A stretch of DNA of 64,000 nt from Botryosphaeria dothidea (GCA_011503125.2 WWBZ02000073.1:62001-126000); one strand, 5' to 3'. Positions 23,402 to 35,533 are shown, numbered from the stretch's first letter. A program made the numbers and translations. The notes: generated from the sequence alone by a model not told the origin.

Positions 23402-25220
23402 TTAGACTTCGAACGCCTCGAATATCCTCTTCGCCTTCCCGAACTCCGCCAATACAATCTCCCTTCTCCTCTTCCTCGCCGCCTCATTCTCGCCCCGCAC
23501 CCTCACCTCGCACGCAAACGGCTTGGCACAGTGCAGAAAGCCCTCGGAATAGCCGGTCTCGGGATCGACGTCGACAGGGGCCGCGCCGGCCTTCTCCGAC
23601 AAGGTGAACGCCCACAGCAGCTTGGCCACGCCGACGAACAAGTTGCGCTCGGCGAGATGGATGCCGGGGCACAGCCGCCTGCCCGCGCCGTAGCCGTAGT
23701 GGTCGCGCGCTGCGTAGTCTCCGGACGCCGCGTACGTGGAGGCGGGCGCGGTGCGGCCTGCGAAGCGGTCGGGGTTGAAGGCGAACGGGGAGAGAGGCTC
23801 AGTGGCGGTGCCGGCGGAGGATGTTTGCTCGTGGTGCAGGCCCCATACGTTGAGGAGCACGGTTGTGCCTTTGGGGATGGTGTACCCGTCGACGACGTCA
23901 TCTAGGAAGGCCCGTTGTCAGAGAGTAATGGAGACAGAGTGTGTTGGGTTGCCTACCGGCGTTCGTGGCGTGTGGGAATCCCAAAGGCGTGACGGGGCGC
24001 CAACGCATCGTCTCCTTGACGATCTGAGCAACGTACGGAAGGCGGGCATAGTCATCCCAACGGGGCGAGCGCTCGAGAGCGGTGGCGTCGGCGCCGAGCA
24101 AAGCATCAATCTCGGCGTGAGCGCGCTGCTGCACGTGCGGGTACTTGACCATGGCTTGGAGAAAGGCGAGGAGGATCGAGGCGGTCGTGTCGGAACCGCC
24201 CTCCATCAGCACGCCAGCGAGGAAGTTGAGCTCGTTTTCGTTGAGAGCGAGGCCGTCGCCGTCGCTGCCCCCCGGCACTGCTGTTGCGTCGAGAACAGTG
24301 TCGAGAAAAGAGGCGGTCCGGTGGCCTGCCTCACGGCGCTTGATAACGCGGCCAACCATGCCGCCGTACAGCGCCACCATGAGCTTGTTGACGTCGCGCG
24401 CCCGTGTCTTCCAGCGGCCCAGCAGCGACTCGGGGACCCACTTCAGGAAGCCGAAGATGTCGACGGGCGGGGTGGCGCCCGTCTCCATGACGGCCGACCA
24501 CTTCTCCATCACGTCATACAGCTGCAGCATGTGCGGGGTGCGCACCGAGGGGGTGCGGATGCCGAAGACCAGGCTCGTGATGATGCTGTTGCTGAAGCGC
24601 TTCGGGTGCAGCATCAGGTCCTCGGGCGCCCCCATAACGTCATGTATCATCTGCGCCGCCTCGGCGTCCACCAGTGCGACGTGCTCGTGCGCGCAGCGCG
24701 TCTCGTTGAAGTGGTTCTGGATCAGCCGCCGGAAGAGCCGCCACTTGGCGCCGTACTGCATCACCAGCAGGTGGTCGCCGCCGGTGATGAGGTCGTGCGC
24801 GACGTACGACTGGGGCCGGTTGCTGTAGATGTTGCCTTTCTTGTCGAGCAGCTGTTTCACGAGGCGTCGGTCCGTGATGACCAAGGCCGTGGCCGGGCCG
24901 AGCTTAAGAGAGAAGATGCCGCCGTAGGTGCGGGCCCATTCGGTGAATCTGTCCGGCGTCAGTGAGTGCCGAGCATTCGGGAACACGGGGCGTGTGCACG
25001 TATAGTGGGCACCCGTCTTCGGGAGCTGGTGGAGATTGCCGATGAACGGGCGTGTCGGCGGTCCTGGCACGGACGAATGTCAGCGTCGGGGGAGGGCCAT
25101 GTCACGGATCAAGCTTCACTGCATACCTGGGGGGAGGCTCTTGGCCCGCCGGCCCACAGGGACCAGAAGAAGCAGTGCCGCCAAAGTGGCAAGAACGAGG
25201 AAGATCGCAGTGATGGCCAT
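23402..25220 (-). CDS. Cytochrome P450, m-cresol/toluquinol hydroxylase type (YanC/MacC-like)
   Basis: Four exons: 25127-25220, 25000-25063, 23957-24948 and 23402-23901; 549 aa. An N-terminal membrane anchor (AIFLVLATLAALLLLV) is followed by the proline hinge LPPGPPTRPFIGNL. The I-helix reads GGSDTTAS, the K-helix ETMR, and the heme loop YGYGAGRRLCPG has its cysteine near residue 460. The family resembles the ER P450s that hydroxylate m-cresol in patulin and yanuthone pathways; that substrate is inferred from the neighbouring PKS and decarboxylase. Intron 2 (24949-24999, 51 nt, donor GTGCAC) is a stop-free multiple of three, so retention would insert 17 residues; the spliced form restores the usual family spacing (HYTFTEWA). 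The gene ends 98 bp from the PKS stop on the same strand. TCGGCCGA lies 88 bp upstream of the ATG. Confidence 0.92.
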
Positions 25221-25307
25221 TGTTTGATCTGATTGACAGAGGGAGAAAGCACGCGTCTATAAAAGGCTATGCACAGACGGGAAAAGCAAGCAGGAAAGCA
25301 CAACCAC

Positions 25308-25315
25308 TCGGCCGA
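25308..25315. promoter_or_regulatory. TCGGCCGA palindrome, P450 promoter
   Basis: Perfect 8-bp palindrome in the 98-bp gap between the P450 start and the PKS stop. It is one of seven perfect copies found in promoter regions of the cluster. Confidence 0.6.
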
Positions 25316-25318
25316 GAC

Positions 25319-28300
25319 TCAGCAGCCCTCCTTCTCGAAGTGAGCCACCAGATGCGCCACCGTCGGGCAGTTCCAGAGCAGAGTCGGCCCAACCGTCAGC
25401 CCAATCTTTTGCAAGTGGCGGCGCAGGCCGACCGTCATGACCGAGTCCATGCCCAGCTCGACCAGCGCCGTGTGCTCGTCGATGCTGTCGACCGAGAGCG
25501 ACAGCACCGCCGCCACACACTCGGTGACGCGCTCCTTCAGCGATTTGGGGGCCGTCGTGTTGGACGAGACGGCCGGCAGCGCGGCGGGCTCGGCGAGGTG
25601 GGTGACGCAGTCGCGCAGGATGGGATGTGGCAGAGGATCGCCGTGTGCCAGAGGGCGCGCACGCAGCACGGCGGCGTGGTCGACGTCGGCGCGCAGAAGC
25701 AGCTCCAGCGCGGACAGCGCCTCTGCACGCGTGACGTCGGTGATGCCGCGGGCCTCCAGCTCGGCATCGATGTAGCGCGTGCTGGTGGACATGCCGAGCC
25801 CGCGCCAGCTGGACCACTGCACGCTGATGCAGCACGCGTCGCCCATGCGGCGGCGGTGGGCGGCCAGCGCGTCCAGGAAGGAGTTTGCGGCCGCGTACGA
25901 CGCCTGGCCGGGGAAGCCCAGCAGCTGGCCGCACGACGAGTACCAGACGGCGAAGTCGAGCGTGCCCGGCGGGTACATGCGGTGCAGGTTGAGCGCGCCG
26001 GCGACCTTGGGGTGCGCAACCGCGCCAAAAGCAGCCGTCGTCAGCTCGGCCACCGTCTCGTTGGCCAGCGTGCCGGCCGCGTGCACCACTCCGCGAACTG
26101 GCGGCAGCCCCAGCCCGTCCAGCGCCTGCTGCAGCCGCTCTGGCGCGTCCGCCGCGCCGATGTCGACCGCCACGGTGTGGATCGAGGCGCCGCGTGCCTC
26201 CAGCTCGCCGATTTTGCGGACTGCATCCGCCGTCCCTGCGCGCCGCGACACCAGCACGATGCGCGTCGCGCCGCGCTTCACCATCCAGCGCGCCGTCTCG
26301 ATGCCCAGCGCGCCGAGCCCGCCGGTGATGAGATACGTCGCGTGGGGCGCCAGACGGACCGGCCCGCCGCTCGCGCCGCCGGGACCAGGGAGCAGCGGCC
26401 GCAGGCGCGCGCACCGGGCCACGCCGTCGTCGATGCGCGTCACGTCGACGCCGCGCACGTACCGGATCGCCTGCAGCGGGAAGGCGGCCGCGGCGTGCTC
26501 GGTGTCGACCAGCCCGCCGAACAGCTCCGGATGCTCGCTGTGCACAATGCGCGCGAGCCCGATCAGCGCGGCCTGCGAGAGCGCGGCCGCGTCGCCGCCG
26601 CCGTGCGCGTCGCGCGTCAGGCAGAACAGCGTCGTCGCGGTGCGCGCGTGCCAGAGCCGCTGCACGCAGGCCGCCAGGCGCTCGCAGTTGCGCAGCGACA
26701 CGGCGGCGACGTCGTCGGCGTCCCGGGCCGTCTCGGCGACCACGACGACTGCCGACCTCGGGCCGACACTGCGGGCCGCGGCGTCGGGCTCGCGCTCGAG
26801 CCGCGACCGCACGGCCTGGCGGCGCAGATCGGCGCTCCACGCCCGCACCGTCTCGGCCGCGCTCTCGGGCGCCAGGAACACGACGTCGTCGAACTGCCGC
26901 GGCTCCTCTGCCAGCTGCGCCGGCGGCCAGGCGACGCGATGCACCAGGCCGCTGTAGCTGTCGGTGCCCGCGTTGCCCTCGATGCCCGCGAACGCCAGGT
27001 TTTCGACGTCGGCCAGCACGGTGCCCTGCTCGTCGCACACCAGCACGTCCGCCGCGAAGTCGTCCTCGTCCTGCGCCCGCCGGCGCACGTACATGTAGCT
27101 GGTCTTGGGGGCGACGGCGCCCGGCAGCAGCGTCACGGCGTCGACGGCGGTCGGCATGCGCAGCAGCGGCTGCTTCCAGAAGACGGTCGAGCTGACGGAC
27201 GTCATGGCGTCCAGCACCGAGGCCCACGACTGGCCGCCCCAGTGCGCCGAGACGTCCGTGGCCTGCGGGTCCGCGTCGACCACGGCCAGGAACTCGTCGT
27301 CGTTGCGCACGTGTTCCACCACGTGCCAGGGGAAGCCCATGGCCGCGACGCCGACGTTGGCGAGGTAGTCGATGGAGAAGGACGGCGGCAGCGTCTCCGG
27401 GAGCCGCTGTCTGATGCTGGCCAGGTCGATTGTCTGCCCGACCTTGGACGCCGCGTCGGCTGGCCCCACGCTTGCCACGGTGTTGGTCAGCCACGAGTGG
27501 CTGTTCTCCTCGTCCGCGGCGGCCGCGAGCCGCGACGAGATGGCCATCTGCCCGTTGTCCAGCAGCACCTGCACCTCGCGCGGCGGCTCCACGACGACGG
27601 GCACGCGCAGCCCGATGCTCCGCAGCGACCTGGTGGGCGCGAGCGAGAGGAAGGTGTTGAGCAGGACGGCGGCGGGCACGATCTCGGAGCCGTGGAGGGG
27701 GTGTGATCCGGGGAACGGCTTGGCTCCCGCGTGCAAGTACGCCTGCCACAGCGTCACGTTCGTGCCGTTGATGCTCGTCTTCGCGCCGAGCAGCCTGTGG
27801 CCCCTCACGTCGACCGAGCGGTCGAGGCCGCCGGGGTGCCGGGTCTTCTCGAACTTCGGCCAGAAGGACTGGTGCTGCCATGTCGTGCGCGGCACGTCGT
27901 GGTTCCATCGACCGGGCAGGCCCTCCCTGAACGCGATGACGTCTCCGGCGCAGTGCAGCTTGGCGAGCGCGAGCAGAATCGTCTTCCTGTCGTCCTGGCC
28001 GCGCATGCCGGTGGGTACGATGGCTGCGTCGGCGACCTCGCCGGCGTCGAGCGTCTCCTGGATCGAGTGCGCGACGATTGGGTGCGCCGACACTTCGACA
28101 AAAAGCCGGAAGCCGTCGCTCGCCGCCGCGCCGATGGCCCTTGTGAGCTGCACGGGCTTGACCATGTTCGCGATCCAGTAGTCGGCGCCGCGAGCGTCGG
28201 TAGCCCGGGGGTCGTCCAGCGACGTCGAGTACAAGGCTATCTGCGGCTCTTTGGGGCGCAGGTCCTCGCCCAGAGCGGCGCGCAACGGTTCCGCCAGCTG

Positions 28301-30647
28301 CTCGAGCACGGGGCTGTGGAAGGCCACGTCCGTCTTAACCTTCTTGGCTCTGGTGCCCTTTGCGTCCAAGAGTGCGGTGACGGCAGCAACGCCGTCGATG
28401 GTTCCGGCAATGACGCAGGACTCTGGCGATGAGTGGATGGCCACCACGACGTCGTCGCCGCCTTTCTCGCGGCCGTTGAGCTCCTTCTCTGCCTCGGAGG
28501 CAGGCAAGTTGACGAGGGCCATGGCGCCCGCGCCGGCAACTCGCCGGTAGAGCACTGCCCGTCGGCAGCAGATGACGGCTCCCTCGGTGGCGGTCAGCGC
28601 GCCGGCGACGACGGCTGCCGCAACCTCGCCCAGCGAGTGGCCCAGACACGCGCGCGGCCGGGCTCCCTTCTCGCGCAGGACTGCGGCGATGCCGACGTGC
28701 ATGACGTACGTCAGGACCTGCGCCTTGGCTGTCTCATCGCAGTCGCCAGCGAGCAGCGCCTCAGTGACAGAGAAGCCCATTTCGTCCTGCACGACGCGCT
28801 CGAGCTGCTTGACGACGTCGGCAAACGCCCCGTTCGTCTCCAGCAGCACGCGGCCCATGCCTTTCCACTGCGCGCCGTGGCCGCTGAAGACCCAGACGGC
28901 GCCGTGGGTCTTGTTCGAGTCGGACGCCCTGCCAGCGACGGTTTGCGGATGCCTTACCCCCCGCGCCATTTCGGACAACAGCTCCACGGCCTGTGCCTTG
29001 CTCTCGGCCACGATGGCCGCACGCCGCCTGTGCTGGCTGCGCTTGACCGCCAGCGTCCACGCCACCGAGTCCATGTCGAGCTCGTCTGGCTGCTGTTGGA
29101 GCCAATCAGCGAGCGTGGATGCTTGCTTCCGAATGCGCTCGTCGTGCGGCGCGGAGAGGAGCAGGACAGTGGGCTGGCCCGACGGCAGCTTGTCCGCGAT
29201 CAGCTCGCGGAAAGAGGTGTAGCTGGGCGCTTCCTGGATGATGGCATGGGCGACGGTTCCGCCGTAGCCGTACGAGGCCACGGCAGCGGTGCGCCGCCTC
29301 CTGGTCGTCGCCCAGGGCGTCGGCTCCGTGACCGGCTGTATCCTGGCGGCCTTCCAGTCAATCTTCGTGCTGAGGTTCGCCAGGTTTGCTTGCGGCGGAA
29401 TGACCCCCTTCTCGACGGCCATGACCGCCTTGATGAAGCCCATGACGCCGGCGCCGGCTTCCAGGTGCCCGATGTTGGGTTTGATTGAGCCGACGAAGCA
29501 GTCGGGCGCGCCGGGCAAGCGCGCTGACCCGTACACGGACGCCATGGCTGCACACTCGGTCCTGTCGCCCACTGGGGTCGACGTCGCGTGGGCCTCGATG
29601 TACTCGACGGCGCCGGCGGGGAGGCGCGCTTCCTTGAGCGCGTCTCGCGCGACTTTCTCCTGCGCGAGCTGGTTGGGGGCCATGATGCCGACCGTCTTGC
29701 CATCCGAGCCCACCGCCGACCCCTTGAGCACCGCGAGCACTCGGTCATCGTCGCGGACCGCGTCCGAGACGCGCTTGAGGATGACGATGCCGGCCCCCTC
29801 GCCGCGGCCGTAGCCGGACGCGGAGTCGTCGAAAGATCTGCACCGGCCCTCGGGGGAAACGGCACCGGCGATATCCAGTACGCGGGTCAGGTACGGGCTT
29901 ATATGTGCGTTCACGCCTCCGGCCACGGCCAGAGATGTCTCGCCTGCGAGCAGAGCGCGTCTGGCCTGGTGGATGGCCACGAGCGAGGACGCACACGCTC
30001 CGTCCACAGCGTAGGTCGGGCCAGCGAGGTCGAGCGCGTGCGAGATGCGGTTGGGTATGCCGCAGTATGCGGTTCCGATGCCCATGTACGCATCTATGTT
30101 CTGCAAGTCCTCGAGAATGAGCCGGGAATAGTCGTCCGAGTTGACGCCCATGATGACGGCGGCATCCGAGCCTGCGAGGCTCTGCAGCGGGATGCCCGCG
30201 TGCTCGAGGGCTTCACAAGCAACCTCGAGACTGATGCGTTGCTGCGGGTCCATCTGCACTGCTTCACGGCCTGAAATGCCGAAGAATTGTGCATCGAAGC
30301 CCTTGATGTCGTTGATAAAGTAGCCTTTCGATGTTGTCTGGTCCAGGGTGTCGGCGATGCCTGGTTGCCTATGTCTCCAGGGTGCCCAGCGCTCTGCTGG
30401 CATCTCTCCACAAGCGTCCCCTTTCTTCATCAAAAAGTCCCACAGCTGGGATCCAGAGTTGTTGTCACCTGCCACACGGCAGGCGTAGCCGATGACCGCG
30501 ATATCTGAGACCTTTGTCAGTACAGCAACTCGGCTAGCACCTGAGCCCCTTACCGTTGCATTCGCTGGAGCCGGCGTCATGGGGTGTTACGACGAACGGG
30601 CTCACCGCCGCCGTACCCTCATCGGAGGATGAGTGATCGCTTGCCAT
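25319..30647 (-). CDS. macA-like: 6-methylsalicylic acid synthase-type partially reducing PKS
   Basis: Two exons: 30554-30647 and 25319-30504; 1759 aa, matching the ~1.77-kaa 6-MSAS family, which also carries one small intron near the N-terminus. Domains in order: ketosynthase (DGACASS with catalytic Cys near 203, EAHATSTPVGD, NIGHLEAGAG), acyltransferase (GHSLGE near 653), dehydratase/thioester-hydrolase-like domain (GSHPLHGSEIVPAA, His near 964), ketoreductase (TGGLGALG near 1423) and ACP (LGMDSVM, pantetheine Ser near 1717). There is no methyltransferase, enoyl reductase or terminal thioesterase, as expected for 6-MSAS. Predicted reaction: one acetyl-CoA and three malonyl-CoA to 6-MSA. It is divergently transcribed from the terpene cyclase over a 421-bp shared promoter with TCGGCCGA. 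GC-rich, no lesion. Confidence 0.96.
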
Positions 30648-31068
30648 GTCAAAGTTGAACGCGAGGTCTTCGGTATTGGGGGGTGACCATGGTATTGGTA
30701 GCGAGGTATATATAAAACAAAGTGGAAGCCCGCAGTCGGAGTCAGCGCCCCGTAAGCGTACACAGGCAGCGGAGGGGCAATTGGCGGATGGTATCAACAC
30801 AATCCGTTTGAAGCGCTGGTAATGTCCCAAATAGGCTGTTCCAGCGCGCAATCCTACCGTGCACGGCAAGTGTTCCGGCCGACAGGTGTCACAGAACGGC
30901 CCCCACCACCCTTCCCACCAGCCGTAATCGGCCGAGAGCAACGGGCCGATCAAGTCTCTACTTTCGTCTGCTCGAGTACTTGTGAATTTGTGGTATATGT
31001 AAGCCTTGACGGCCCGTGACTTTCAACTGAGCACCTTTTTTTTTTTTTCCTGTTCGTTTCTCAACACC
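30648..31068. promoter_or_regulatory. Divergent promoter, PKS / terpene cyclase
   Basis: Contains TCGGCCGA at 30928-30935 and two related GGCCGA sites nearby (about 30875 and 30944). A T12 tract at about 31037-31048 sits just before the terpene cyclase ATG. A TATATATAAA box near 30710 suits the PKS. Confidence 0.6.
30928..30935. promoter_or_regulatory. TCGGCCGA palindrome, PKS / terpene cyclase
   Basis: Perfect palindrome in the shared divergent promoter of the two signature genes. Confidence 0.6.
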
Positions 31069-31886
31069 ATGACCTTCTTTGCACTCGAGGAATGGGCGCA
31101 GGCCAACGCCGACTATGAAAATGCGGTGCCGCCCCAATGGCACGCCAAAATAGTGCCTGACGTCTTCACTGCAGTGTCAGGCATCCTATGGTCCGTTTCG
31201 TACATTCTGATGACGATCCAGGGCTACAAGGACAAATCGTACGCCATGCCAATCTACTGCCTGTGCCTAAACATCACGTGGGAGTTTGTCTTTGGCTTTG
31301 TGTACGGCCCTGGCCTCGTCAACCAGATCACCTTTGCGCAGTTCATGATCGTCGATCTGTTCCTCTTCCACTCGATTCTCAAATTCGGACCCAACGACTG
31401 GCGGCACCAGCCGCTCGTCGCCCGCAACCTCAGCTGGATCATCGCCGTCGGCTGCGCAGTCTGCTTGTGGTTGCATCTTGCCGTCGCTGCCACGTTCGTA
31501 CCGGTCGTGGGCCGCCAGGTTGTCTTCTTCACTGCGTGGCCAATGCAACTCATCATCGGTATCGGCTGCGTGGCTCAGGTGCTCGCGCGTGGCCACGACG
31601 CCGGCCAGTCCATGGCCATCTGGTAAGTTTTCCCTGTCGGAGCTGCTCGAGCTTCGTGTGCTGAAAGCCCGCTCCTAGGTGGACGAGGTTCCTCGGCACG
31701 GTCGCTGCCGGATGCTGTTTCTACTGGCGCATCTATTTCTGGCCCGAGAGGTACGGGTATGCTTGGACGCCGTACGGAGCGCTGTTGCTAGTTGGAAGCC
31801 ACATTTCGGATTTGGCGTATCCGTTCGCGCTGGCGTACGTACGAAAGCATGGCGGGGGCAGGCATGATAGGGTCAAGGCTGCTTGA
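31069..31886 (+). CDS. macJ-like: Membrane-bound terpene cyclase (paxB/Trt1/MacJ type)
   Basis: Two exons: 31069-31622 and 31679-31886; 253 aa with about seven hydrophobic segments. It carries the two acidic positions conserved in Trt1/PaxB-type meroterpenoid cyclases: Glu in LNITWEFVFG near residue 67 and Asp in GSHISDLAYP near 230. These enzymes protonate the terminal epoxide or alkene of a prenylated polyketide and cyclise it. In macrophorin biosynthesis MacJ is the cyclase that forms the drimane from a linear farnesyl epoxycyclohexenone. Its presence next to a 6-MSAS argues for a cyclised product rather than linear yanuthones. The intron donor GTAAGT and acceptor CTCCTAG restore a WWTRFLG junction. 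Confidence 0.92.
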
Positions 31887-33321
31887 GTTCCTATGAGCGA
31901 GGAAGCACGTGTGCGATGCGGTCAAAAAGGAAAGAGCGGCGATGAGCAGCCGTATCTACTTAAGTAGTCTTTCAGATACTAGGTTGTTATCCAGTCAGCA
32001 CATGGATTGAGGCTTTATATGCCTCAGTGAAGCCCTGAGAATGACACCTGTACAGGACGGTGCCGGGGCCGACTCAGCGTAAGCCAAACAATAGATTGGG
32101 CCTCACTATCAATCCTTTCAGTCCCCAGGGACAGAGTACCGTATGAAAATCGAATTATAGACGGGCTGAGCTACTTGCTTGTCGTCACTTATGACGAAAA
32201 ACATTGTTCAGAATCTTTTGGTGCCTGCTGGTGCGTATGCCAACATATACGTCTTTATCATTTTATACGCCTACTTAATACTTCTACTTCACACTTATAT
32301 ATAGTTGCCGTAGTAAAATATCCAAAAGGTTTTCAAGATGCATAAGAGAGAGTAGCGGTCATATCAAGACCTACTTTTTGTCCCGTTTCGTCTTGTCCCT
32401 AAAGCCTTGCACAATAATTGCTTTGCCCACGCTGCCCGCCACTTACTCTTTAGTGAGAGTGTCCAGCGTGTCCTACGTCAGGCACCCTTCACTTGGCTCT
32501 TGCATGGTCGATCCTGAGGATATTAATCTTTCACTGTCTCCAACACACTCGCCCACTGTTGCTGACGATGACTCCAACGCCTCCAATACTCCCAATGATA
32601 CCTATGAGCGCCTCTGATCTACAGTTGTCGACTCCGACATCTCAGAGGGAGACGCTGCTCCTCCACACAAGGCACGTCAGGCACAAGCTCCGTTTGAGCA
32701 TACTGGCATATCGCATATGTGGTGCCAGAGCGCCTCATGAGACCTGTAGCCAATTGAGAACATCTAAAAGATCATATTGGGACACAAGAGCCTGTCAAGA
32801 GACGCCAGAAGTTTGGAAGTGGCTGTCTATGAGGAGTGGACGAGGCTGACGTATATGGACTTCCATGACATCGCAGTAACCACGCCTGCACGTATGAGAA
32901 CAGCCAATAGAGAGCACAGTTGATGGCAGACGGCGGCGATGGCTACAGTTGGCAGTCGGCAGGCGTAGGGTTTGCAGGACACATAATACAATGAGGACCT
33001 TTCCTTTACTAGTACGATGAATCTCAGTTCCCTGTATCTTACCTCGTTCGGCTACTATCTATACACCATAGCGCAGTTGGTGAACGTTAGGATTGCCAGG
33101 CAGCTCGCTCGTGCCCCTGCAAAGTTAGCAAACCAACACCCAGGCTGGCGAGTTCTGGTCTTCATCCCCAATGCAGGACTGATGCAAGAATTTCTCCTCC
33201 TGCTCGTTGCCCACGCAAAGAAATGAAACTACGACAAGAGCTCTGACGATACTCTCGCGGTAAATGTGGATGAAGAAGAATCTCAATTGCGCTCGGGAAC
33301 GGTGACCACGACGAAACACAA
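31887..33321. other. Intergenic stretch inside the cluster
   Basis: Contains a Tc1/mariner-type transposase relic (below) and otherwise no supported gene. Short ORFs at 32378-32617 and 33017-33226 lack recognisable features. Confidence 0.5.
32745..32920 (+). pseudogene. Tc1/mariner-type transposase C-terminal relic
   Basis: In one frame the text reads PIENI, a stop, then KIILGHKS and RSLEVAVYEEWTRLTYMDF. This resembles the PIENLWK...(ELEAAL.EEW..L) C-terminus of fungal Tc1/mariner transposases, with the tryptophan codon replaced by TAA. Only this end is recognisable and no inverted repeats were found. Confidence 0.45.
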
Positions 33322-34195
33322 TCACAAAACCTTGCTCTTGCCGTTGACATGTGCCCCAGCAGCAGCAAATCTCTGACGCGCCTTTTCCTGTGCGTCTCGC
33401 TTGGCGAAGCGCTTCTGCGTCCAGTTCCGCTCCATCTGGTCGCATGCAGTCTGCCAGTCAGTGGTCCACTCCGGGTAGAAGGGCGCGTAGCCCAGCAAGC
33501 CGCCAATCCAGCGGCCTATGATAATGGTGAACCAAATGCTCAGAAAGGTACGGAACGGCACCCATGCGGGCGGCGACAAGTAAGTGTCACCGGCGTCGAA
33601 CATCTGACAGCGAAATCAGCCATGTCTAAGGAGCAAGGCGGCGGCCACTACGTACGGCAAGCACCTGGATGAAGTCGAGCTTGACGCCGCGCTGGAACAC
33701 GTCCTCCTGGTAGCCGTACCAGTTCTCGAAGAATGGCTGGTCCATGGCGTAAGCGCCGTCGTGCTTCTCCTCGGCGCTGACCTCGAACTCGACCTCATTG
33801 TGCTCAGTGCCAGGGGTACCGTAGATTACGTGGTGGGTGAAGGGCCGCACGGTGTACTCGCCGTCGGCGGGGCTGAGGTCGACGCGCTGGCCGTTGATGT
33901 CGACGCTGAGGTTGCCCTTCAGCACGCGGAAGAACTCGGTCTGGTGCACGTGGAAGTGTGTGGGCGGCTTCTTGCCGCCCGCGATCAGCTTCGCGTAGAT
34001 GCCCAGCCACGGCCGCATGAAGCCGTGGAACGCGAACTGCCGATTGGGCGCGCGCGGCCGGTTGGCCATCTCGATGGCGCCGCCGAACCTGCACGGGCCG
34101 TCAGCCGGCTGGGAGGGGAGACTTCCGGGCTGGCGCACTTACTTGGTCAGCGGGTCGTCGCCCGCGGTGAAGGTTTGCGGCTGCGCAGGTGCCAT
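33322..34195 (-). CDS. Cupin-domain protein with C-terminal membrane segment
   Basis: Three exons: 34143-34195, 33656-34088 and 33322-33603; 255 aa. The N-terminal half has a cupin fold signature: PPTHFHVHQTEFFRVLKG (metal-binding HxH...E) and, about 40 residues later, RPFTHHVIYG. The C-terminal third has a hydrophobic segment (FLSIWFTIIIGRWIGGLLGY) followed by a basic tail, suggesting an ER-anchored enzyme facing the cytosol. It is divergent from the SDR gene, with a CCGGCCGA site between them. Its conserved place in a yanuthone/macrophorin-like set suggests a role in redox chemistry or epoxyquinone formation, possibly the counterpart of YanE, whose chemistry I cannot state with confidence. 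Confidence 0.85.
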
Positions 34196-34480
34196 GGCGG
34201 GTTGGTTTGTAAGCGGCTCGGGAGGCGCTCTTCCGGGTACTGGACGGGTGCCTGGCGGCATGACAGAAGGCGCGTACGGCGTTACTTATCGAGGACCCAC
34301 GAGGCGTGCCGGGCGAGACGTGACTGGCGGCACTCTCCCGGCCGAGAAGTAGTCTCCCCGGGCCGTGCCGCCGCCTTGACGTTGCTTGTTTGCATGCCTG
34401 CCTCTGCTTACTTATATACGGCGCAGTCGCCGGCATCGTGTCTGCATGCAGCCACCACTCCCCTCTGTCCAGCCCCCACC
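34196..34480. promoter_or_regulatory. Divergent promoter, cupin / SDR
   Basis: 285 bp. Carries CCGGCCGA at 34338-34345, one mismatch from the TCGGCCGA palindrome found at other cluster promoters, and a TATATA box near 34413 for the SDR. Confidence 0.5.
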
Positions 34481-35533
34481 ATGCCTTTCTTCCAGCCGCC
34501 CGTCACACCACTGCCCCAAGGCATCAGCCTGCGCGGCCAGACAGCCCTCGTCACCGGCGCCAGCTCTGGCATCGGCCTCGAGATCGCGCAGCAGCTGCTG
34601 GAGCTCGAGGCATCCACGGTCGTCCTGGCTGTCCGCAATGTAGCCAAGGGCGAGGCCGTGCGGCGCTCACTGCTCGCCCGCACCACGATCAAGGCCGCCA
34701 ACCCCAAGGCGGTGGTCAAGGTCATGAAGCTGGACACCGAGGACTACGAGAGCGTCCAGAGCTTCGCCAAGGCCTTCCGTGCAGAGCACTCGGAGCTGCA
34801 TCTGCTGATGCTCAACGCCGGGATTGGCACCCTCAAGCGCGAGCTGACGCGCACCGGCCACGAGAAGAACGTCCAGGTCAACTACCTCTCCAACGTGCTG
34901 CTCATGCTCGAGCTGCTTCCCGTGCTGAATGCCACGGCGGACAAGACGGGCGCGCCCGCGCGCATCACTTGGACCGGCAGCCGCTTCCACGGCTCCAGCA
35001 GCCTGGCCAAGAAAGCGCCCCTCAAGCCCGGCGAGACGGTGCTCGGCCACTTCGACAGCGAGGAGAGCTTCGTCGCCTTTGCCCGCTACGGCGACAGCAA
35101 GCTGCTCTGCGTGCTGTTCCTGTACGAGCTGCGACAGCACCTGGCCAGCGACAAGGTCATCGTGAACAGCTTCTGCCCCGGCATGGTCGACACGGGCATG
35201 AGCGACGTGCTGCCCGTCTATCTTCGGCTTCCCATGAACGCCGTCAAGGCGCTCCGCGCACGCTCGCCCGAGAAGGCGGGCTGGATTGCGCTCAACGCGG
35301 CGCTTGTGGCCGGCCCAGAGTCGCACGGCCAGTTCCTCGCCGACAAAGAAGTCGCAGAGTGAGTTTGCGCGCCCCCGTGTGCTCCGCTTGTTGCTGACTT
35401 TGTGATTTTTGTTAGTTCTGCTGCCTACATCAAGTCTGCAGACGGCCAGAAAGTGCAGAAGATGCTGTGGAATGAGACGGTGGACGAGATGTCGAAGCTG
35501 ACCACCGTTCCCGCATGGATGAGTAAGGTGTGA
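34481..35533 (+). CDS. Short-chain dehydrogenase/reductase (YanD/MacD-like)
   Basis: Two exons: 34481-35358 and 35416-35533; 331 aa. Rossmann motif TGASSGIG near residue 27, NAG motif (LMLNAGIG), and catalytic Ser/Tyr/Lys with the YGDSK active site near residue 202. The protein belongs to the fungal WW-domain-oxidoreductase/retinol-dehydrogenase-like SDRs. In yanuthone and macrophorin clusters an SDR of this size acts on the quinol/epoxyquinone core, which is the inferred role here. The start was chosen at the ATG preceded by CCCACC (34481), because the frame's upstream extension covers the promoter and the opposite-strand cupin gene. Confidence 0.9.

Noticed and set aside
23736..24965. 409-codon plus-strand ORF over the first P450
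   Set aside because: Antisense shadow of the P450, with no domain and biased composition.
25220..27908. Very long ORFs (828 and 883 codons) overlapping the 3' half of the PKS gene
   Set aside because: They are Arg/Ala/Gly-rich readings of GC-rich PKS coding DNA in other frames. The PKS frame carries all domain motifs.
33761..34480. 5' extension of the SDR frame (total 533 codons)
   Set aside because: It covers the divergent promoter and the opposite-strand cupin gene. The ATG at 34481 gives the normal SDR N-terminus.
34390..35397. 335-codon alternative-frame ORF over the SDR
   Set aside because: No SDR motifs, and composition typical of a GC-rich shadow.
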